Shown here: positions 46,935-56,332 of the stretch, one piece after another | How positions within the stretch are numbered: the stretch's first letter is position 1 | How the letters are laid out: each line of letters opens with the position of its first letter | NCBI RefSeq assembly: GCF_030143255.1 | Contig: NZ_JARJNR010000001.1 | Location: forward strand, 310,001-374,000 | Direction of reading: 5' to 3' | Origin: Frigidibacter sp. SD6-1 | GTDB lineage: Bacteria > Pseudomonadota > Alphaproteobacteria > Rhodobacterales > Rhodobacteraceae | DNA length: 64,000 nucleotides | The notes under the pieces: model-generated | Databases searched by the model: none | The model's input: the letters and a program-made list of their open reading frames with translations, nothing else | What the model was told of the DNA's origin: nothing | Position numbers and translations under genes: made by a program

Positions 46935-47519
46935 AAAGAGGCGAAACGCGCCGGTCGCCCCCGCGCCTTCGACCCGGATGCGGGGGTGGCCGCTGCCATG
47001 CGGCTTTTCTGGGAAAAGGGCTATGATGCGGTCGGCGTGGCCGAGCTTGCCCAGACCATCGGGATCAACCCGCCGAGCCTCTATGCCGCCTATGGCAGCA
47101 AGCGGGAGCTTTTCGGCCGCGCCGTCGCGCATTACGCTGGGACGCAGGGGCGGTTCTTCGCGCGGCTCGACGCGGAGGGACCGGCATTCGAGACGCTGGT
47201 TGCCGTGCTGGAAGAGGCTGCCCGATCCGGCACCGGCGATGCGACCGCGCGGGGTTGTCTGGTGCTGGACGGGACGCGCAACTGCACCGACCCCGGCGCG
47301 CGCGCCTTGACGGCCGAGGTCAGGGCTGACCTGCGCGAGAAGGCCCGCAGCCTGATCGCGCGGGAGCGGCCTGACGTGGCGGACAGTGCGGCGGACTATT
47401 TCATGTTCGTGCTGACCGCGATTTCCGGATCGGCCATCGACGGGGTGCCGCTGGAGCGGTTGATGCAGGACATAGCGCTCGCGGGGCGGGGCCTGGGTGC
47501 GATCCTCGGGCGGGGCTGA
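46923..47519 (+). CDS. TetR-family transcriptional regulator
   Basis: This 198-residue regulator has an N-terminal HTH (AMRLFWEKGYDAVGVAELAQ, then TIGINPPSLYAAYGSKRELF) after the GRPRAFDPD motif typical of this TetR subgroup, and a helical ligand domain with a GCLVLDGTRNC segment. It starts at GTG 46923. Repeated boxes upstream and at the start codon suggest autoregulation and control of the divergent exported MBL hydrolase. Confidence 0.85.
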   Translation: MTDTKEAKRAGRPRAFDPDAGVAAAMRLFWEKGYDAVGVAELAQTIGINPPSLYAAYGSKRELFGRAVAHYAGTQGRFFARLDAEGPAFETLVAVLEEAARSGTGDATARGCLVLDGTRNCTDPGARALTAEVRADLREKARSLIARERPDVADSAADYFMFVLTAISGSAIDGVPLERLMQDIALAGRGLGAILGRG

Positions 47520-47640
47520 GACCACTACATTTCGCGCAAGGAACCTGTCCCGCCGCATTCGGCTGTTGATCGCACCCGCCGACGGGCGTAGGGTGGATGT
47601 CCTTCCCGATACACCAGACGAAGATTGCCGAGGACCGTCC

Positions 47641-49920
47641 ATGAGTGCCTTTTCCGCCCCGATCGCCGAAGCCATCTGGGACATGAAATACCGCCTGAAA
47701 GAAGCGGACGGCACGCCCATCGACGGCACGGTCGAGGACAGCTGGCGGCGGATCGCCCGTGCGCTCGCCGCCGTCGAGAAAGAGCCGTCGAAATGGGAAG
47801 ACCGATTCTACAGCGCCTTGGAAGGGTTCAAATACCTGCCCGCCGGGCGGATCACGGCGGGGGCCGGGACGGGCCGCAATGTGACGCTCTTCAACTGTTT
47901 CGTCATGGGCACGATCCCCGACAGCATGGGCGGCATCTTCGAGGGGCTGAAGGAAGCGGCGCTGACCATGCAGCAGGGCGGCGGCATCGGCTATGATTTC
48001 TCGACCATCCGCCCGCGCGGGGCGGAAGTGAAGGGCGTTGCGGCGGACGCCTCGGGGCCCTTGAGCTTCATGGATGTCTGGGACGCGATGTGCCGCACGA
48101 TCATGTCGGCGGGCTCCCGCCGCGGCGCGATGATGGCCACCATGCGCTGCGACCATCCCGATATCGAGGCCTTCATCGAAGCCAAGCAGGATGCGGCGCG
48201 GCTCAGGATGTTCAACCTTTCCGTCCTTGTCACCGATCCGTTCATGGCGGCGGTGAAGGCGGGCGGATCGTGGGATCTGACCTTCGGCGGTAAGGTCTAC
48301 AAGACGGTCGAAGCCCAGGCGCTCTGGGACAAGATCATGCGCGCGACCTATGACTATGCCGAACCGGGCGTGATCTTCATCGACCGCATCAACCGGATGA
48401 ACAACCTCTCCTATGCCGAGGAAATCGCGGCAACAAATCCCTGCGGCGAACAGCCCCTGCCGCCCTATGGCGCCTGCCTGCTCGGCTCCATCAACCTTGC
48501 CCGGCTGGTGAAAGACCCGTTCGGCAAGACGGCGGCACTCGATCTTGCGGCACTCGACGATCTCGTCCGGGTCGCGGTCAGGATGATGGACAATACCGTC
48601 GACGCCTCGCGCTTCCCGCTGCCCCAGCAGGAGGCCGAGGCCCGCGCCAAGCGGCGGATCGGCCTTGGCGTCACCGGCCTGGCCGACGCCCTGCTGATGG
48701 TCGGGCTGCGCTACGGTTCAGAGGAAGCCGCGAAGGCCTGCGAGGACTGGATGCAGGCGATTGCGCGGGCCGCCTACCTCGCCTCGGTCGAACTGGCGAA
48801 GGAAAAGGGCGCCTTCCCGCTCTTTGACGCCGAAAAATACCTCGCCACCGGCAACATGCAGCAGATGGACGCCGAAGTGCGCGAGGCTGTCGCCAGACAC
48901 GGCATCCGCAATGCGCTTCTGACCTCGATCGCGCCCACCGGCACGATCAGCCTCTATGCGGGCAATGTGTCATCGGGGATCGAGCCGGTCTTTGCCTATG
49001 CCTACAAGCGCAAGGTCCTGCAAAAGGACGGCAGCCGCACCGAGGAAGAGGTGGTCGATTACGCGGTGCAGATGTGGCGCGAAAGGTTCGGCGACAGACC
49101 CTTGCCCGACCATTTCGTCAATGCCCAGACCCTGCCGCCGCTCGACCATGTCCGGATGCAGGCGGCCGCGCAGAAATGGGTGGATTCCTCGATTTCGAAG
49201 ACCATCAACTGCCCCGAGGACATCTCCTTCGACGCCTTCAAGGATGTCTACATGGCGGCCTGGGATCAGGGCTGCAAGGGCTGCACCACCTACCGGCCGA
49301 ATGCGGTGACGGGGTCTGTGCTGACCGTCAGCGAAAAGGCCGACGAGGCCCCGGATCAGGTCCGGGGCGCGATGTCGAAGGAGGGCGAGGTGGTCTATCT
49401 CTCCGAACCGCTCGACCGGCCGCAGGCGCTGGAAGGCGCGACCTACAAGCTGAAGTGGCCTGACAGCGAACATGCGATCTACATCACGATCAACGACATC
49501 ATCCAGTCGGGCCACCGCCGCCCGTTCGAAGTGTTCATCAATTCGAAGAACATGGAACATTACGCTTGGACGGTGGCGCTGACCCGGATGATCTCGGCCG
49601 TCTTCCGGCGCGGGGGCGATGTGTCTTTTGTCGTCGAGGAGCTAAAGGCCGTCTTCGACCCGCGCGGCGGCGCCTGGATGGAGGGGCGCTACATCCCCTC
49701 GATCCTTGCCGCCATCGGGGGCGTGATCGAACGGCACATGGTAGCCATAGGTTTCCTGCAGGGCGAGGGGATGGGCCTCAAGGCCGACCCCAAGGCGCAG
49801 GTGATGGCAGTGGGCGAGGGGCCGCGCGGCCCCGCCTGCCCCTCCTGCGGTCAGTTCGGCATGATCAAGTCCGAAGGCTGCATGACCTGCCCGTCTTGCG
49901 GCCATTCGAAGTGCGGGTGA
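47641..49920 (+). CDS. nrdJ: adenosylcobalamin-dependent ribonucleotide reductase (class II)
   Basis: This 759-residue enzyme makes deoxyribonucleotides using adenosylcobalamin and needs no oxygen. Active-site segments: NVTLFNCFVMG, QQGGGIGYDFS, the radical Cys/Asn/Glu region NPCGEQPLPPYGACLLGS, and TSIAPTGTISLYAGNVSSGI. The C-terminal end has a zinc-ribbon CPSCGQF-N9-CMTCPSCGHSKCG that may relay electrons from thioredoxin. ATG 47641 follows GAGGACCGTCC. There is no ATP-cone domain and no cobalamin riboswitch that I can see upstream. Confidence 0.95.
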   Translation: MSAFSAPIAEAIWDMKYRLKEADGTPIDGTVEDSWRRIARALAAVEKEPSKWEDRFYSALEGFKYLPAGRITAGAGTGRNVTLFNCFVMGTIPDSMGGIFEGLKEAALTMQQGGGIGYDFSTIRPRGAEVKGVAADASGPLSFMDVWDAMCRTIMSAGSRRGAMMATMRCDHPDIEAFIEAKQDAARLRMFNLSVLVTDPFMAAVKAGGSWDLTFGGKVYKTVEAQALWDKIMRATYDYAEPGVIFIDRINRMNNLSYAEEIAATNPCGEQPLPPYGACLLGSINLARLVKDPFGKTAALDLAALDDLVRVAVRMMDNTVDASRFPLPQQEAEARAKRRIGLGVTGLADALLMVGLRYGSEEAAKACEDWMQAIARAAYLASVELAKEKGAFPLFDAEKYLATGNMQQMDAEVREAVARHGIRNALLTSIAPTGTISLYAGNVSSGIEPVFAYAYKRKVLQKDGSRTEEEVVDYAVQMWRERFGDRPLPDHFVNAQTLPPLDHVRMQAAAQKWVDSSISKTINCPEDISFDAFKDVYMAAWDQGCKGCTTYRPNAVTGSVLTVSEKADEAPDQVRGAMSKEGEVVYLSEPLDRPQALEGATYKLKWPDSEHAIYITINDIIQSGHRRPFEVFINSKNMEHYAWTVALTRMISAVFRRGGDVSFVVEELKAVFDPRGGAWMEGRYIPSILAAIGGVIERHMVAIGFLQGEGMGLKADPKAQVMAVGEGPRGPACPSCGQFGMIKSEGCMTCPSCGHSKCG

Positions 49921-49957
49921 CTTTTCGCCGGATCGCATGAGTGCGGCGGGCGCCTGA

Positions 49958-51127
<1,170 letters not shown>

Positions 51128-51128
51128 C

Positions 51129-51605
51129 CTAGCCGTGGGTCAGATAGATCGACATCTGTCTGAGCGTTTCGTGAATGTCGGGGCTGAGGACCAGCATCCC
51201 CAGCGTCTCGTCATGCAGCGCCCTGAAATCCTTGTGCAGCGCGGCGATCTCGATATCCGTCATCTCGCGGTCCGACCGCGCGAAACCGGCGATCGAGCGC
51301 GAATTGCCGCGCATCACCGAAATCGCCACCCCGTAGCGCATGCCGTAATCCCCGGCCTGTTTCAGGACGCCCATCTCGTCCATGTCGGCCAGCGCGCTCC
51401 AGCGGATCGTCCCCTCGCTGGAAAAGCCCCAGCGCACGATCGGGTCATGCACCAGAAGCCCGCGGCCCGAATAGATCTCGAACCATTCCCGGTCGTAGGA
51501 CTGAAAGAAATAGCGCGGCGTCGTATAGTGGATATGCAGCCCGATCGCGAAGCCGCCGGGGCTTTTCCCGTGCAGCTGCCTCAACAGCCCGTTTGCCTGC
51601 GTCAT
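51129..51605 (-). CDS. autoinducer-binding-domain protein without DNA-binding domain
   Basis: This 158-residue protein is a LuxR-type autoinducer-binding domain only. All TraR-type ligand residues are kept at the right spacing: W-x3-Y in EWFEIYS, D-P in VHDPIV, Trp in IRWSAL and a Gly in MRYGVAIS. The C-terminal helix-turn-helix is absent; the gene stops one base from the end of tgt. Its divergent neighbour is a full-length paralogue. It could bind acyl-homoserine lactone and either sequester it or form inactive heterodimers. No luxI gene is in the window. Confidence 0.8.
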   Translation of the reverse strand: MTQANGLLRQLHGKSPGGFAIGLHIHYTTPRYFFQSYDREWFEIYSGRGLLVHDPIVRWGFSSEGTIRWSALADMDEMGVLKQAGDYGMRYGVAISVMRGNSRSIAGFARSDREMTDIEIAALHKDFRALHDETLGMLVLSPDIHETLRQMSIYLTHG

Positions 51606-51680
51606 CGCCCCACCCACACACGCACAATGTTTTCTTTCTTTGCCACAGATTGCATGGCATAAGATCACTGTACAACTCTG

Positions 51681-52337
51681 TTGCGGAATGCAAAAGACTT
51701 GACGAAGGAATTCATCCGGGCCGAGCGGGTCGAGGGGGGCGCGCAAGGGACAGAATTCGCGCGCCTCGCGCCGGGCGGATATTACATCGCGCTCCGGATC
51801 GGCTTCGCCTTTCCGCTGGCCGAGCACAATGCCCTTCCGACCGCCTGGATCGACCGCTATACCCAGCAAAGCTACATGGTCTTCGACCCGGTGATGCAAT
51901 GGGTCTATCGCAATGCCGGCGCCGTGCGCTGGAGTGCCATTCCTGAGGCCGATCCCCGTGGCGTTCTGGCCGACGCGGCCCGTCACGGGCTGCAGTTCGG
52001 CGTGGCGATCAGCCTCGACGACCCCGGCCCCAAGGGACAGCGCTCCTTCGGCAGCTTCGCGCGTGGCGACCGCGAGTTCGAGGATGCCGAGATTGCAGCC
52101 CTCGCCCAAAAGCTCGAGTGGCTCCATGTGGCTATGGCCCCGCCGACCAACCTGACGCAGGCCGAGCTTGAGGCGCTGAGCCTGGTGAAACAGGGCTATC
52201 TGGTCAAGGAAATCGCCAACATGCTCGGCGTGTCGGAAGGGGCGGTGAAGCAGCGGCTGAAGAACGCCAAGGTCAAGCTTGGCGCCAAGACCGGCAGCCA
52301 GGCGGTCTCGGCGGCCACCGGTTACGGCCTTATCTAG
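51681..52337 (+). CDS. LuxR-family transcriptional regulator (autoinducer-binding)
   Basis: This 218-residue regulator has an N-terminal autoinducer-binding domain with conserved W-x3-Y (AWIDRY), D-P (VFDPVM), Trp (VRWSAI) and Gly (LQFGVAIS). A C-terminal LuxR HTH follows (LTQAELEALSLVKQGYLVKE, then IANMLGVSEGAVKQRLKNAK). No ATG suits the start; TTG 51681 or TTG 51699 are the candidates. It is divergent from the HTH-less paralogue with 75 bp between them. It probably senses an acyl-homoserine lactone made elsewhere. Confidence 0.85.
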   Translation: MRNAKDLTKEFIRAERVEGGAQGTEFARLAPGGYYIALRIGFAFPLAEHNALPTAWIDRYTQQSYMVFDPVMQWVYRNAGAVRWSAIPEADPRGVLADAARHGLQFGVAISLDDPGPKGQRSFGSFARGDREFEDAEIAALAQKLEWLHVAMAPPTNLTQAELEALSLVKQGYLVKEIANMLGVSEGAVKQRLKNAKVKLGAKTGSQAVSAATGYGLI

Positions 52338-53163
52338 CCAGGTCGCGCAGGATTTCCGCCGCGCGCGCCGCCAGCGGCGCCTCGGTCGGGCCGAGCAGCT
52401 TCAGCCGGTCAAACTCGTCCGGCTGCTCGCTCAGCACCCGGCGCAACGCGGCGCCGAACGTCTGGCGCAATTCGGTGCCGATGTTGACCTTGCAGATCGG
52501 TGTGGTGCGGGCGAGCCGTCTGCGCTGCTCCGGCGGCACGCCCGACCCGCCGTGAATGACAAGCGGCACCGCGCCACCGGTCGCCGCCGCGATGGCACGG
52601 ACCGCCGCTTCGTCGATAAGGCCCTCCGGCGCCTCTTGCAGGTGAACATTCCCGACCGCAACCGCCATCGCATCGACGCCCGTCTCGCGGGCGAAACGCG
52701 CGGCCTCCTCCGGTGCGGTCCGGGCCGAGGCAGCACCACCCGCATAGCCCACGAAACCCACCTCCCCCTCGCAGGAGACGCCCGCCGCATGGGCCAGCCG
52801 CGCCACTTCGGCGGTCAGGCGGATATTTTCCGCAAAGGGCAGGTTTGAGCCGTCGAACATCACCGAGGTGAAGCCTTCGCCGATCGCCGCGCGCGCCTCC
52901 TCGACCGAGCGGCCATGGTCGAGGTGCAGGACCACGGGCACCGAAACGCTGTCCGCCAGATGGCCGAACATCGCGGCCAGCACCGGCAGCGGCGTATGGG
53001 CACGGCATCCCGGACCGGCCTGCAGGATCACCGGCAGCCCTTCCGCCTCTGCCGCCGTGACGAAGGCGCGCGCATCCTCCCATCCAAGGCAGACGAAGCC
53101 CGGCACCGCGTAACCGTCGCGCAGGGCGGGCTGAAGAACCTCAGACAGGGTGGCACGTGTCAT
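52330..53163 (-). CDS. class II aldolase (FbaA/IolJ-like)
   Basis: This 277-residue zinc aldolase of the class II fructose-bisphosphate/tagatose-bisphosphate family has VVLHLDHGRSVEEAR with the metal-binding His and catalytic Asp, FTSVMFDGSNLPFAENI, CEGEVGFVGYAG, the second zinc His in GNVHLQ and VIHGGSGVP. With an IolC-like kinase and IolB-like isomerase upstream, it probably cleaves a phosphorylated keto-sugar such as 2-deoxy-5-keto-gluconate 6-phosphate (the IolJ reaction). Its ATG overlaps the iolB-like stop (ATGA). It is the last gene of a three-gene operon. Confidence 0.8.
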   Translation of the reverse strand: MTRATLSEVLQPALRDGYAVPGFVCLGWEDARAFVTAAEAEGLPVILQAGPGCRAHTPLPVLAAMFGHLADSVSVPVVLHLDHGRSVEEARAAIGEGFTSVMFDGSNLPFAENIRLTAEVARLAHAAGVSCEGEVGFVGYAGGAASARTAPEEAARFARETGVDAMAVAVGNVHLQEAPEGLIDEAAVRAIAAATGGAVPLVIHGGSGVPPEQRRRLARTTPICKVNIGTELRQTFGAALRRVLSEQPDEFDRLKLLGPTEAPLAARAAEILRDLAR

Positions 53164-54002
53164 TTGAACTTCGCGACCATGTCCATGATGCCCGGAATGG
53201 TCTTCAGTTGATCGGCGTGCGTCGGCTGGAAATATTGCTTCAGGCTGCGCTGGCTGAGCCCGCCGAGGATGGTGAAGTAATACATCTCGTATCCCGGCAG
53301 CACGCAGCAGGGGTGATAACCCCTGTCGATCAGGACGGTCGAGCCGTCCATCACATGATAGGCATCGCCCGGAGCATTGTCCTCGCGCTGCAGCATCTGC
53401 AGGCCCGAGCCATGCGCGGGACGAAAGCGGAAATTGTAGGTCTCGTCATGCCGGGTCTCATCGGGCAGGCGGTCGGTGTCGTGCTTGTGGCTCGGAAAGC
53501 CCGACCAGCCGCCCGCCCCCACGGTGAAAAGCTCCGACACCAGAAGCCGCCCGACCCGGTCGTGATACCTGGTGCCAAGGATATGCTTGATCTTGCGATG
53601 GGTCTTGGTCTCGTCCGAGCCATACTGCACCCGGTCGATCTCGTCCGCGCGCACCGCGAAAGGCTCCAGCACCCGGTCGTACTTTGCACCAGCGATGAAC
53701 ACTTCGGCCGCATCCGACCGGCAGGTGAACCGCGCCTCCCTCCCGACCGGCACATAGACGCCCTCGGGCTCGCCGTCCCAGACATCCCGCGTCCGCTGGC
53801 CCAGACCCTCATGGCGCTGGCCGCCGACCTCGACCCTTACCGTGCCGGTCGCGGGTACGATGCAGGTCTCGTAGCCCGGCACCGCATAGGTGAAGCTTTC
53901 CCCGCGCTTCAGCCGCACGATGTTGAAATAGTTCAGCGGCACCAGGGGATGGTCCACATCGACGATGGGGCGGTTCTGGTTGTCGTGGGGGGCAATGTGC
54001 AT
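53160..54002 (-). CDS. IolB-like 5-deoxy-glucuronate isomerase
   Basis: This 280-residue cupin-type isomerase resembles IolB of inositol catabolism. The metal-site cluster is visible in SGFPSHKHDTDRLPDETRHD, then YNFRFRPAHGSGLQMLQRED, and GYHPCCVLPGYEMYYFTIL is close to the IolB core. It differs from standard IolB near the C-terminus (QPTHADQLKTIPGIMDMVAK). Placed between an IolC-like kinase and an aldolase, it would isomerise a deoxy-uronic acid to a keto-sugar acid, but the inositol route is not proven because IolD and IolE are not encoded here. Confidence 0.75.
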   Translation of the reverse strand: MHIAPHDNQNRPIVDVDHPLVPLNYFNIVRLKRGESFTYAVPGYETCIVPATGTVRVEVGGQRHEGLGQRTRDVWDGEPEGVYVPVGREARFTCRSDAAEVFIAGAKYDRVLEPFAVRADEIDRVQYGSDETKTHRKIKHILGTRYHDRVGRLLVSELFTVGAGGWSGFPSHKHDTDRLPDETRHDETYNFRFRPAHGSGLQMLQREDNAPGDAYHVMDGSTVLIDRGYHPCCVLPGYEMYYFTILGGLSQRSLKQYFQPTHADQLKTIPGIMDMVAKFK

Positions 54003-54011
54003 TTCGGGGCC

Positions 54012-55046
54012 TCAGGCTATGCAGGGTTCGGGCTGGCTTGCGATGAAACTGTCAAGTTCCGCCGCTGTCGGCATCGCCGGGGCGCATCCGACCCGCGCCA
54101 CGACGATGGCGGCAGCGGCAGAGCCGCGCAGCACCGCCGCGCGCAGCGGCTGCCCGGCGGCAAGGGCCGCCAGAAAGCCGCCCATGAAAGCATCGCCCGC
54201 CCCTGTGGGCTTCAGCGCGCGGGTCTCGTAGATGCCGGTCGCGATCTCCTCGTCGCGGGCAAAGGTGACCGCGCCATTCTCGCCCTTCTTGTAGACCACG
54301 ATCGCCGCGCCTTCGGCGACGAGGCTTCGGGCTTTCGCCAGCCCGTCCTCGGCGCGCCCGGCCAGAAGGCCGAACTCCAGATCGTTGCCGACGATGATGT
54401 CGCACAGCCGGGCGGCGTCCAGATTCACACGGCCCGCCACTTCCCACGACCGCCAGGAATAGGGCCGGTAATCCACATCCATCACCGTGGCGATCCCCGC
54501 CGCCCGTGCCCGGCGCAGGGCCATGAGCGTGGCGGCGCGCGAACCTTCCTCGGCCAGCGCGGTCCCGGTGACGACCAATGCGCCAAAGTCTCTGAAGTCA
54601 ATCGCCTCGACATCCGCCACTTCCAGCGCCAGATCGGCCGCATGGTTGCGGTAGATCACCGACTGGCAGTCCTCGCCCCGGGTCTCGACCACGGCGAGCG
54701 AGGCGCGCCGCTCGCCGCCGCTCAGCCGGACATGGCTGCGCCCGACGCCGTAGCGGTCCAGCTCCGCCAGACAGAAGCGGCCGACCGCATCGTCCGACAG
54801 CCGCGTGATCAGCTCCGCCGCCGCGCCCTGACGGGCAAGGGCCACCGCGATATTGGCCGCCGAGCCGCCAAGATGGGCGGCGAAACTGCGGGCTTCTTCG
54901 ATCCTTGTACCGGGCGGGTCGGCGTAAAGGTCCATTCCCGCACGGCCGAGGATCAGGAAGCGATTGCGCGCCAGGCCGTGCAGAACCGACCCGCCCGCCG
55001 CCGCTTGCGACTGCCCGGCCTTGAAGGATGCCGCCTGCTGCGCCAC
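54012..55046 (-). CDS. IolC-like PfkB carbohydrate kinase
   Basis: This 344-residue PfkB-family sugar kinase has NRFLILGRAGMDLYADPPGT and FAAHLGGSAANIAVALARQG, which are characteristic of 5-dehydro-2-deoxygluconokinase (IolC), and the ATP/catalytic motif KPTGAGDAFMGGF with the Asp base. I chose GTG 55046 because the promoter and a LacI-type operator occupy 55107-55135, which rules out upstream starts, and GAGGGG precedes it. It is the first gene of the operon kinase-isomerase-aldolase. Confidence 0.8.
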   Translation of the reverse strand: MAQQAASFKAGQSQAAAGGSVLHGLARNRFLILGRAGMDLYADPPGTRIEEARSFAAHLGGSAANIAVALARQGAAAELITRLSDDAVGRFCLAELDRYGVGRSHVRLSGGERRASLAVVETRGEDCQSVIYRNHAADLALEVADVEAIDFRDFGALVVTGTALAEEGSRAATLMALRRARAAGIATVMDVDYRPYSWRSWEVAGRVNLDAARLCDIIVGNDLEFGLLAGRAEDGLAKARSLVAEGAAIVVYKKGENGAVTFARDEEIATGIYETRALKPTGAGDAFMGGFLAALAAGQPLRAAVLRGSAAAAIVVARVGCAPAMPTAAELDSFIASQPEPCIA

Positions 55047-55106
55047 GATCCGCTGACCCCTCTGCCCGCGCGCCGCAGAAATTGCGGTTGCGGGTCCTGG
55101 TGGGCG

Positions 55107-55135
55107 AGTATAGAAATTTTGCAACCGGTTGCAAA
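55107..55135 (-). promoter_or_regulatory. promoter and LacI-type operator of the iolC-like operon
   Basis: A perfect 18-bp palindrome with half-site TTTGCAACC lies at 55118-55135, the classic LacI/GalR operator form. On the minus strand TTGCAA (-35, 55129-55134) and TATACT (-10, 55107-55112) are 16 bp apart, so the operator fills the -35 and spacer region. The divergent dehydrogenase gene starts 27 bp away on the other side. Confidence 0.8.
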
Positions 55136-55161
55136 TGCAAATCGGAACGAGGAGGGCAGCG

Positions 55162-56277
55162 ATGCCGGAGATTGGAATCGGGCTGATCGGCGGCGGCTAT
55201 ATGGGAAAGTCCCATGCGGTCGCCTTTGGCGCGGTCGGCGCGGTCTTCGACACGGCGCTCCGCCCGCGCCTTGAGATGATCGCCGCCGGATCGGCCGCCT
55301 CGGCTGAACGCTATCGCGCCGCCTTCGGCTTTCATCGCGCCGCGCGGGACTGGCGCGCGCTTGTCGCCGATCCGCGCGTGGGTGCGGTCGTCATCGCCAC
55401 GCCGCAGGCGCTCCACCGAGAGATCGCCGAGGCGGCGCTGGCGCTTGCCAAGCCGGTCCTCTGCGAAAAACCGCTCGGCGCCTCGCTCGCCGATGCCCGC
55501 GCGATGGTGGCGGCGGCCGAGGCGGCGGGCGTGGCCAACATGAGCGGCTTCAACTATGTGCGGACCCCCGCGACGCAGTTCGCCCGGCAGCTGATCGCCG
55601 AAGGCGCCATCGGCCAGGTCACCTGGTTTCGCGGCGAACATACCGAGGATTTCCTCGCCGACCCGTCGCTCCCCGCCAACTGGCGGACCAGGGGCATGGC
55701 CAACGGCACATTGGGCGATCTCGCGCCCCACATGATCAACTGCGCGCTCGCGCTGGTGGGTCCGGTCGCGAGCCTCTCGGCGATGGTCGAGACGGTTCAT
55801 GCCACCCGGCAGGGCGAAGAGGGGCCAGAGGCGGTCACCAACGACGACCAGACCCAGTTCATGTGCCGGTTCGCGGGCGGCGCCATGGGGCATCTCTATT
55901 TCAGCCGCATCGCGACCGGCCGCAAGATGGGCTATGCCTACGAGATCACCGGCACGAAAGGTGCCATCCGCTTCGACCAGGAGGATCAGAATGCGATCTG
56001 GCTCTACCGCGCCGAGGGGCCCGAGGCCCTACGCGGCTTTCGCAAGATCCTGACCGGACCGGCGCATCCCGATTACCGGCCCTTCTGCGTCGGCCCCGGC
56101 CACGGCACCGGCTTTCAGGACCAGATCATCATCGAGGCTCGCGATTTCCTTGCCGCGATCCATGGCGGGAAGCCGGTCTGGCCCACCTTCCGCGACGGCC
56201 TTGCGGTCTGGGAAGTCGCCGATGCCGCCGCCCGGTCTGCCGCCGCCGGGGGGACATGGATATCGGTCGCAGGATGA
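55162..56277 (+). CDS. Gfo/Idh/MocA-family oxidoreductase 1
   Basis: This 371-residue NAD(P)-dependent sugar/cyclitol dehydrogenase has the N-terminal Rossmann motif IGLIGGGYMGKSHA and the catalytic-site Lys in CEKPLGASL. The C-terminal domain carries GDLAPHMINCALALVG with the conserved Asp-x3-His pair. ATG 55162 has CGAGGAGGG upstream. It is divergent from the IolC-like operon across a shared LacI operator and could act as an inositol or inosose dehydrogenase. It is followed by a second dehydrogenase after 55 bp. Confidence 0.85.
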   Translation: MPEIGIGLIGGGYMGKSHAVAFGAVGAVFDTALRPRLEMIAAGSAASAERYRAAFGFHRAARDWRALVADPRVGAVVIATPQALHREIAEAALALAKPVLCEKPLGASLADARAMVAAAEAAGVANMSGFNYVRTPATQFARQLIAEGAIGQVTWFRGEHTEDFLADPSLPANWRTRGMANGTLGDLAPHMINCALALVGPVASLSAMVETVHATRQGEEGPEAVTNDDQTQFMCRFAGGAMGHLYFSRIATGRKMGYAYEITGTKGAIRFDQEDQNAIWLYRAEGPEALRGFRKILTGPAHPDYRPFCVGPGHGTGFQDQIIIEARDFLAAIHGGKPVWPTFRDGLAVWEVADAAARSAAAGGTWISVAG

Positions 56278-56332
56278 TCGCCGCCCCTCGACCCACACTC
56301 ACGTCAACCGCTTCTCCCGGGGGGAACTGCAC

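Noticed and set aside
47520-47640. Cobalamin riboswitch or NrdR box upstream of nrdJ
   Set aside because: The 120-bp spacer is too short for a B12 riboswitch and contains neither a B12-box nor a NrdR consensus.
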